Shown here piece by piece: positions 15,631 to 21,133 of a DNA stretch of 21,133 nt. A program made the translations under genes and the position numbers. This DNA comes from Pseudomonadota bacterium (GTDB taxonomy: Bacteria > Pseudomonadota > Alphaproteobacteria > Sphingomonadales > Sphingomonadaceae), in the NCBI GenBank assembly GCA_023445495.1, contig JAEXLC010000061.1, positions 1 to 21,133 on the forward strand, in the 5' to 3' direction. How positions within the stretch are numbered: the stretch's first letter is position 1; each line of letters starts with the position of its first letter. The notes under the pieces are model-generated. The model was not told the origin of the DNA. It made no database searches and saw only the letters and a program-made list of their open reading frames with translations.

Positions 15631-17768
15631 GCCTTGGCCCTGGTCCTCGCCTTGCGCTTCAGCTGGAGCTTGGGCACCGGCTTGCGCGCATCGAGCGCGG
15701 CGCCGCGGCCCGAAAGCGACGGGTTGGTCATGAAATAGCGGTGCAGGTTGAAGTTCCCGTCCTCGCCCGGCGCGATCCGGGTGTAATGGCCGTCGGGCTG
15801 GAGCACCCAGCTCTGCTCGTTGTCGAGCAGGTTCGCCACCATCACCTGATCGAGCACCTGGTCGTGCACCGTCTTGTTGAGGATCGGCAGCATGAACTCG
15901 ACGCGGCGATCGAAGTTGCGCTGCATCCAGTCGGCGGAGGAGATGTAGACCGCGGCGCCGTCATTGGGCAGCGCCTTGCCGCGCCCGAACGCCCAGATCC
16001 GGCTGTGCTCGAGGAAGCGGCCGACGATCGACTTGACCTTGATGTTCTCGCTCATGCCCGGAACGCCGGGGCGCAGGCAGCAGATGCCGCGGATGATAAG
16101 CTCGATCTCCACCCCGGCATTGCTTGCCTCGTAGAGCTTCTCGATCACCGCGGGATCGACCAGCGAGTTCATCTTGGCCCAGAGCTGGCCGGGGCGGCCG
16201 GCGCGGGCATGGGCGATCTCGTCGTCGATCAGCCCGACCAGGCGGTTGCGCAGGTCGCGCGGGGAAATGCCGACCAGCTCCAGCGCCTGCGGCTCCACAT
16301 AGCCGGTGACGTAGTTGAAGATCTGCGCGGCATCGCGGCCGACCCGCGGATCGGCGGTGAAGAAGCTGATGTCGGTGTAGATGCGCGCGGTGATCGGGTG
16401 GTAGTTGCCGGTGCCGAAGTGGCAATAGGTGCGATAGCCATTGCCCTCGCGCCGCACGACCATCGAGACCTTGGCATGGGTCTTCCAGTCGATGAACCCG
16501 TAGACGACCTGGACCCCGGCACGCTCCAGCGCGGTCGCCCAATAGAGGTTCTGCTCCTCGTCGAAGCGCGCCTTGAGCTCCACGACCGCGGTGACCGACT
16601 TGCCGGCCTCGGCCGCGGCGATCAGCGCGTTGATGATCGCGGGCTGCTTGCCTGCGCGGTAGAGCGTCTGCTTGATCGCCACCACATCGGGATCGGACGC
16701 CGCCTGCTGCAGGAACGAGATGACGACGTCGAAGCTCTCATAGGGGTGGTGGACGACGATGTCCTTGGCCTTGATCGCCGCGAAGCAATCGCCGCCATAT
16801 TCGCGGATCCGCTCGGGGAAGCGCGGCGTATAGGGCGTGAACTTCAGATCGGGGCGGTCCTCGTCGACCAGCGCCGCAAGATCGCCGATGCCGAGGAAGC
16901 CGCCGGTTTCGGTGAGCAGCGCCTCGCTGCCGCCCAGCTCCTCCTTGAGTACCGCCTCCAGCTCGGGGGAGATGCTCTCCTCCATCTCGAGACGGATCAC
17001 CCGGCCGCGACGGCGCCGCTTGATCGCCGAGCGGAAGGTCATCACCAGATCCTCGGCCTCTTCCTCGATCTCGATATCGCTGTCGCGCAGCACGCGGAAG
17101 GCGGCCGCACCGAGCGAGGTGTAGCCGGGAAAGAGCAGGTGCGAGAAATGCTTGAGCACCGCCTCGACCGCGACATAGCGTGCCGGGTTTCCGGGGAGCC
17201 GGACGAAGCGCTTGATCGCGGTGGGCAGCAGGACCAGCTCGCGCACCGGCTCGCGGTCCGAATTGCGGACGAGATCGAAGATCACGCTCGATCCCTGGTT
17301 GGGGATGAACGGGAACGGGTGCGCCGGGTCGAGCGCCTGGGGCGTCAGGATCGGGAAGATCTGGTCGCGGAAATGGGTCTGCAGCCAGGCCTCGGTCTCG
17401 CCCTCGATCGCATTGGCGTCGAGGACATGGATATCGGTCTCGGCCAGGTCGGCACGGATGCTGGTCCATACCGCCTGCTGGTTGTCGGCCAGCGCCTCTG
17501 CCTCGGCCGAGATGGCGGCGAGCTGCTGGCCGGGGGTGAGCCCGTCGACCGAGCGGGTCTCCACCTTCTGGAGCTGCTGCCCCATCAGGCCGGCGACGCG
17601 GACCATGAAGAACTCGTCGAAGTTCGAGCCCGAGATCGACAGGAAGCGCAGCCGCTCGAGCAGTGGATGGGCGGGGTTGGTCGCCTCTTCCATCACCCGG
17701 CGGTTGAAGGCCAGCCAGCTCAGCTCGCGATTGAAGTAACGTGCGGAAGTGTCCGGCAATTCGGTCAT
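15627..17768 (-). CDS. ppk1: Polyphosphate kinase 1
   Basis: The 713-residue enzyme polymerises the ATP gamma-phosphate into polyphosphate, reversibly. The order is as in E. coli Ppk: an N domain (RYFNRELSWLAFNRRV, 10-25), FLSISGSNFDEFFMVRVAGL (43-62), a head domain, then two catalytic domains. KTHAK holds His431 and YCHFGTGNYH holds His450, the same 19-residue spacing as E. coli His435/His454; the first is the phosphorylated residue. Two starts are possible: 17768 (GAAGGGG upstream, used here) and an in-frame ATG at 17810, 4 bases past the hda stop, adding 14 residues. Both have a reasonable ribosome site. It is translationally coupled to ppx. Confidence 0.96.
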   Translation of the reverse strand: MTELPDTSARYFNRELSWLAFNRRVMEEATNPAHPLLERLRFLSISGSNFDEFFMVRVAGLMGQQLQKVETRSVDGLTPGQQLAAISAEAEALADNQQAVWTSIRADLAETDIHVLDANAIEGETEAWLQTHFRDQIFPILTPQALDPAHPFPFIPNQGSSVIFDLVRNSDREPVRELVLLPTAIKRFVRLPGNPARYVAVEAVLKHFSHLLFPGYTSLGAAAFRVLRDSDIEIEEEAEDLVMTFRSAIKRRRRGRVIRLEMEESISPELEAVLKEELGGSEALLTETGGFLGIGDLAALVDEDRPDLKFTPYTPRFPERIREYGGDCFAAIKAKDIVVHHPYESFDVVISFLQQAASDPDVVAIKQTLYRAGKQPAIINALIAAAEAGKSVTAVVELKARFDEEQNLYWATALERAGVQVVYGFIDWKTHAKVSMVVRREGNGYRTYCHFGTGNYHPITARIYTDISFFTADPRVGRDAAQIFNYVTGYVEPQALELVGISPRDLRNRLVGLIDDEIAHARAGRPGQLWAKMNSLVDPAVIEKLYEASNAGVEIELIIRGICCLRPGVPGMSENIKVKSIVGRFLEHSRIWAFGRGKALPNDGAAVYISSADWMQRNFDRRVEFMLPILNKTVHDQVLDQVMVANLLDNEQSWVLQPDGHYTRIAPGEDGNFNLHRYFMTNPSLSGRGAALDARKPVPKLQLKRKARTRAKA

Positions 17769-17814
17769 CGAAACCCCTTCATCGGCGCGTGCTCTCGCTG
17801 CCTTGACCATGCCG

Positions 17815-18420
17815 TTAGTCGCCCTCCGTTGCGGTTATGAGACCAGCTTCGATCAATGTGGCGCGCACGCTCGGGATCGACAAGCGCCGGCTTTCCTCCA
17901 GCTCCAGCGCATCGGCAACGCGCAGGATCGCGATATGGCTGCGCTCGATCCGCTTCGCGATCCAGGCGATCACATCGGGCTTGGCGTGGAGCAGGTGGCG
18001 CTCGAAGGCGCGTTCGAGCAGCTGGGGGATGAGCGCGTCGTCGGGCCGGCCGATCTCGAGCAGCGGCGAGGCGGCGAGGCGCGACTTGAGGTCGGGCAGC
18101 TTGACCGCCCATGCCGGCGGCGCGGCCTGGGCGATGATGAGCAGCGGGCGGTGATCGGCCTGGGCCTGGTTCCAGGCGTGGAACACCTCCGCTTCCTTGC
18201 CGAGATCGGCATCGTCGAAGATGCGCGCGCCGGTCTTGGCCGCGAAGATGCGCGCGAGCAGGCTGCGGCCGGACTTGCGCGGCCCGACGAGCAGGGCCGA
18301 CATAACGGGCCAAGTGCCCCAATGTTCGAGCTGGTGGACGGCGCGGGCGTTGGAGTCGCTGACCAGGAATTCCGTCTCGCGTGCTTCGGGCAGTCCCAGC
18401 GGCAAGCGAAGCTGCGTCAT
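17815..18420 (-). CDS. hda: Hda-type regulator of DnaA (regulatory inactivation of initiator)
   Basis: The 201-residue DnaA-like AAA+ protein works with the sliding clamp to trigger ATP hydrolysis on DnaA after initiation. The N-terminal clamp-binding motif is QLRLPL (3-8). The P-loop reads GPRKSGRS (46-53), with Arg at the usual Lys position, as also in E. coli Hda (GREGAGRS). IFDDAD (67-72) is the Walker B region. The protein is somewhat shorter than E. coli Hda (233) and lacks a DnaA DNA-binding domain. The start codon overlaps the stop of the DUF2066 gene (ATGA), and ppk1 follows within 4 to 46 bases, so it is the second gene of this operon. Confidence 0.9.
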   Translation of the reverse strand: MTQLRLPLGLPEARETEFLVSDSNARAVHQLEHWGTWPVMSALLVGPRKSGRSLLARIFAAKTGARIFDDADLGKEAEVFHAWNQAQADHRPLLIIAQAAPPAWAVKLPDLKSRLAASPLLEIGRPDDALIPQLLERAFERHLLHAKPDVIAWIAKRIERSHIAILRVADALELEESRRLSIPSVRATLIEAGLITATEGD

Positions 18421-19715
18421 CCGCCGTTCGGCGCTGGTGTGCCGGTGCCCGTGGGCGCCGGTATCGGCTGTTGCGTCGATCCGCCGCCACCGCCGCCGCC
18501 CGGACGGCGGATGCGCAGCACCCCTGCCCCTTCCTGGACGCTCCAGCCGCGTGCCTCGAGCTGGGCGCGCAGCGAGGCGATCTGGCCGTCGAACGAGACA
18601 CGCATCACCGAGATGCCGCCCAGCGCAAGGCTGGAAGTGACCGCCGAGCGCACGCCCGGAATGCCGCGGAGCGCCGCCTCGCCGGCATTGACCGCGCCGA
18701 CATTGGGCGTGTCGAACTGGATGTTCACGCCGCTGGTGCTGGCGGTGTTGATCGCGCCGGCATCGGGCGTGGGCGTCGCGACTTCGGTCGCTTCGTCCGT
18801 CGGCTTTTCTTCCTCGACCTTGGGCGCCGGCGGGCGGGTGGCGAGCAGCCGGTCGGTGCCGAGCAGGCCCAGCGCCAGCGCCTGCTGATAGGCCTTGTCG
18901 AGCCGCTGCACGCCGGCATCCATCAGCGTGTCGAGCGAATCGCCGTTATCGACGCGCAGGGCGAAGTCGGCGATCTTCTGGCGATCGGGGCCGTGGGTGC
19001 CGGAGAAGATGCCGATGATCGGCCCGCCCGGATATTCGCGACGAATCTGCACTTCGGCGATCAGCACGTCGGCCGCGCCATACTGGTCGAGCACCGAGCG
19101 CCACCAGTTGCGGCCGCGGCGCAGTACCTGGCCCGCGTTGAGCAGCATCGAATCGGGGCCGTTGCCCTGCACGCGGACATAATCGACCGTGCTGCCGCCG
19201 CTCTTGAAGCGGTTCCACGCCTTGGCCCAGGCGGTCTCGCGCTCGAACACCAGGCCCGAGCCGCCCGAATATTGCAGCGGCACGATCAGCATCGGCGGCG
19301 ACTGGTTGACCGCGACCGAGACGCCGAGGATGCTGCCGGCCTTGTTGCGATCGAACAGCACGCTGAGGCGCGCGATATAGCGCGTCGGGCCGATCTGCTC
19401 CTTCTCGACGACGATGCCGGTGACCAGCGAATCGAGCGCCGAATCGGACATGCTGGAAGGCTTGCCGGTCAGCTTGCGCGACAGCATCTCCCAGCCCTTG
19501 CGCTGGGCGAGCCGCCAGCCGCCATAGCGCGCGGCATCGGCATCCTTGCCCTTCACGTCGACGTCGACGCCGGAGACTTCGAAGCTGCCCGAGGCGTCGA
19601 TCGGTACGGCGCTGCCGCCCGCGGCCTTCTCCCCTTCGGCAAGCACGGCACCGAGCCCCGCAAGCGCGAGCGCGGAGGCAATGCCGATGGTGAGGGATTT
19701 GCGGGCAAGGGTCAT
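18417..19715 (-). CDS. Exported DUF2066 domain protein
   Basis: The 432-residue protein has an N-terminal signal or anchor (MTLARKSLTIGIASALALAG, to about 26), so it is likely periplasmic or membrane-tethered. The body (about 45-300) is the DUF2066 domain often found next to hda. A Pro/Glu/Thr-rich linker (about 300-335) leads to a small domain (about 345-400, ALRGIPGVRSAV and GISVMRVSFDGQ) that looks like a ferredoxin-type alpha/beta fold. The C-terminus is low complexity: seven glycines (406-412) and a Pro/Thr/Gly tail. The start at 19715 has AAAAGGG upstream; a frame 26 codons longer lacks the signal at its end. Its function is unknown. Confidence 0.85.
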   Translation of the reverse strand: MTLARKSLTIGIASALALAGLGAVLAEGEKAAGGSAVPIDASGSFEVSGVDVDVKGKDADAARYGGWRLAQRKGWEMLSRKLTGKPSSMSDSALDSLVTGIVVEKEQIGPTRYIARLSVLFDRNKAGSILGVSVAVNQSPPMLIVPLQYSGGSGLVFERETAWAKAWNRFKSGGSTVDYVRVQGNGPDSMLLNAGQVLRRGRNWWRSVLDQYGAADVLIAEVQIRREYPGGPIIGIFSGTHGPDRQKIADFALRVDNGDSLDTLMDAGVQRLDKAYQQALALGLLGTDRLLATRPPAPKVEEEKPTDEATEVATPTPDAGAINTASTSGVNIQFDTPNVGAVNAGEAALRGIPGVRSAVTSSLALGGISVMRVSFDGQIASLRAQLEARGWSVQEGAGVLRIRRPGGGGGGGSTQQPIPAPTGTGTPAPNGG

Positions 19716-19751
19716 GCGAGGCCCTTTTGGCGAAGGGCGCGGGGAAATCCA

Positions 19752-19801
19752 AGCGTAGATGTACGCTAATACCGTACGGGCCTCGTACGACATCGCCGTA
19801 C
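19752..19801 (-). promoter_or_regulatory. Candidate operator: four spaced GTAC boxes before the DUF2066-hda-ppk1-ppx operon
   Basis: Four GTAC tetramers begin at 19761, 19774, 19785 and 19798, with steps of 13, 11 and 13, a symmetric pattern. The middle two sit in CGTACG palindromes. The left end also holds a perfect inverted repeat AGCGTA-gatg-TACGCT (19752-19767). The cluster lies 37 to 86 bases upstream of the DUF2066 start. Binding of a dimeric regulator is inference; I know no factor for this motif. purM on the other strand starts about 200 bases away. Confidence 0.35.
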
Positions 19802-19810
19802 ATCCCCTCC

Positions 19811-19916
19811 GTCATCCCGGCCTTGTGCCGGGATCCACCCCTCCGCGAATGCTCAGGCAAGAAGATCGAGGGCGACGCTTGCCGCCCGGTGGACCCCGGA
19901 ACAAGTCCGGGGTGAC
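19811..19916. repeat. Twin-hairpin palindromic element (BIME-like), copy 2
   Basis: Two 29-base arms (19811-19839 and 19888-19916) are inverted copies around a 48-base centre, with GTCA/TGAC at the outer ends. Each arm forms a hairpin: TCCCGGC/GCCGGGA on the left; ACCCCGGA and TCCGGGGT on the right. The arms differ at four positions, and these form two base pairs (T-A for C-G and C-G for A-T), so each arm keeps its stem. It lies in the 290-base divergent region between the DUF2066 operon and purM; the remainder (19917-20005) shows nothing else I can name. Confidence 0.75.
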
Positions 19917-20005
19917 GATCTGATTGTTGGCGGCGGCCGGAATTAGCGCAACGGTTGCGGTACTGCCGGGGTGACGCGGGGCGAAGTCGGCGCTATGCGC
20001 GCCGC

Positions 20006-21100
20006 ATGAGCGACCAGAAGAACTATACCTATGCCCAGGCGGGTGTCTCGATCGCGGCCGGCAACGCGCTGGTCCGGGCGATCGGCCCGCTCGCCAAGTC
20101 CACGCGCCGCGCCGGCGCCGATGCCGATCTCGGCGGGTTCGGCGGCGTGTTCGACCTGAAGGCGGCCGGGTTCACGGATCCGCTGCTGGTCGCGGCGAAC
20201 GACGGCGTGGGCACCAAGCTCAAGCTCGCGATCGATTACAACGCGCATGACGGCGTCGGCGTCGACCTGGTCGCGATGTGCGCCAACGATCTTGTAGTCC
20301 AGGGCGCCGAGCCTTTGTTCTTCCTCGACTATTATGCCAGCGGCAAGCTGGTGCCCGAGACCGCCGAGCGCGTGATCGCCAGCATCGCCGAGGGCTGCCG
20401 CCAGGCCGGTTGCGCGCTGATCGGCGGCGAGACCGCCGAGATGCCGGGCATGTACGCTGATGAGGACTATGACCTGGCCGGCTTCTGCGTCGGCGCGGTC
20501 GAGCGCGACCAGCTGCTCGACGGCAGCAAGATCCGCCCGGGCGACGTGCTGCTCGGCCTGGGCTCGACCGGCGTGCACTCGAACGGCTTCTCGCTGGTCC
20601 GCCGCCTCGCCGCCGACAAGGGCTGGAAGATGGACCGCCCGGCGCTGTTCGATCAGGAAGTGATCCTGCTCGATGCGCTGATGGCGCCGACCCGCATCTA
20701 TGTGCAAAGCCTGCTTCCGCAACTTCGCAAGGGCACTATCCACGGCCTGGCGCACATCACCGGCGGCGGCCTGCTCGAGAACGTCCCGCGCGTGCTGCCC
20801 GAGGGCTGCCATGCGCGGATCGATGCCGGTAGCTGGCCGCTTCCGCGGCTGATGGCCTTCCTGCAGGCGCAGGGGAATATCGAGCCGGAGGAAATGGCGC
20901 GGACCTTCAATTGCGGCATCGGCATGGTCGCGGTGGTTGCGGCCGACGTTGCCGAGGCGGTGAAGGCGGAGCTCTACGACGCGGGCGAGGAAGTGTTCGT
21001 AATCGGCGAAGTCGTCGAGGGCGAGCGTGGCTGCACCGTGTTCGGCCAGGGCGAAACCTGGAGCGCGCGTGGCGACTGGTCTGCGACGCATAATGCTTGA
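20006..21100 (+). CDS. purM: Phosphoribosylformylglycinamidine cyclo-ligase (AIR synthetase)
   Basis: The 364-residue enzyme closes the imidazole ring of FGAM with ATP to give AIR in purine synthesis. Family marks are YTYAQAGVSIAAGN (7-20), GVGTKLKLA (68-76), VDLVAMCANDLVVQGAEPLF (86-105), a glycine-rich GGETAEMPGMY, LGLGSTGVHSNGFSLVRRL and TFNCGIGMVAVV near the C-terminus. The length fits (E. coli 345). The start at 20006 gives MSDQKNYTYA; a TTG 17 codons earlier would add unconserved residues, and the ribosome site here is weak. It is divergent from the DUF2066 operon. purN, often the next gene, would lie beyond the window. Confidence 0.96.
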   Translation: MSDQKNYTYAQAGVSIAAGNALVRAIGPLAKSTRRAGADADLGGFGGVFDLKAAGFTDPLLVAANDGVGTKLKLAIDYNAHDGVGVDLVAMCANDLVVQGAEPLFFLDYYASGKLVPETAERVIASIAEGCRQAGCALIGGETAEMPGMYADEDYDLAGFCVGAVERDQLLDGSKIRPGDVLLGLGSTGVHSNGFSLVRRLAADKGWKMDRPALFDQEVILLDALMAPTRIYVQSLLPQLRKGTIHGLAHITGGGLLENVPRVLPEGCHARIDAGSWPLPRLMAFLQAQGNIEPEEMARTFNCGIGMVAVVAADVAEAVKAELYDAGEEVFVIGEVVEGERGCTVFGQGETWSARGDWSATHNA

Positions 21101-21101
21101 T

Positions 21102-21133
21102 CTCCCCTCCCGCTTGCGGGAGGGGTCGGGGGA
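21102..21133. repeat. GC-rich hairpin repeat after purM (cut by window end)
   Basis: CTCCCGC-TT-GCGGGAG (21107-21122), flanked by CTCCC and GGGTCGGGGGA, is the same unit as the arms of the element between aspS and rnd. It begins one base after the purM stop. It could help end transcription, but no T run is visible before the window ends. An inverted partner may follow outside the window. Confidence 0.65.

Noticed and set aside
15621..17840. Long + strand open frame (over 700 codons) opposite ppk1
   Set aside because: It is a GC-driven shadow of ppk1; the composition is rich in Asp, Arg, Gly and Leu with no recognisable domain.

Overview
The window looks like ordinary chromosome of a high-GC alphaproteobacterium, most likely a sphingomonad (Sphingomonas or a close relative). 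This is inferred from the strong G/C bias at third codon positions, the protein sequences (LdhA, AspRS, RNase D, Hda), the DUF2066-hda-ppk1-ppx gene order, and dispersed GTCATCCCGG-type hairpin repeats. No rRNA, tRNA, CRISPR array, phage gene or transposase is visible.

Layout. At the left end a half-repeat precedes a beta-carbonic anhydrase (+), which converges on a secreted S41 peptidase. The S41 gene lies downstream of a PPK2-type polyphosphate kinase (both -). Next is a decayed DUF805 membrane-protein gene (+, internal deletion plus frameshift). A secreted serine hydrolase and a small secreted protein follow as a two-gene unit (-), then a fermentative D-lactate dehydrogenase, ldhA (-). Divergent from ldhA is a lipoprotein PQQ-type sugar dehydrogenase homologue (+), which converges on a single-chain iron-sulfur L-serine dehydratase (-). 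aspS (-) and rnd (+) are divergent, separated by a palindromic GC-rich repeat. rnd overlaps the first of two tandem I78-type lipoproteins (+). These abut, with no spacer, a second serine hydrolase (-).

The longest operon runs leftwards from about 19.7 kb: DUF2066 protein, hda, ppk1, ppx, possibly ending with the second serine hydrolase. DUF2066/hda and ppk1/ppx each overlap by four bases. The cluster joins a replication-initiation regulator (Hda) to the enzymes that make and degrade polyphosphate; the PPK2 about 13 kb away can use the same polymer. purM (+) is divergent from this operon and is followed by another GC-rich repeat.

The least ordinary items are the broken DUF805 gene; the twin-hairpin repeats whose arms differ only by paired, compensating substitutions; a sugar dehydrogenase homologue with Gln where a conserved His is expected; two serine hydrolases without a canonical YxN motif; and two sets of regularly spaced short repeats upstream of the serine dehydratase and of the DUF2066 operon. 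I see no clearly new multi-gene system. Apart from what can be read directly, assignments rest on remembered family motifs and not on a database search.
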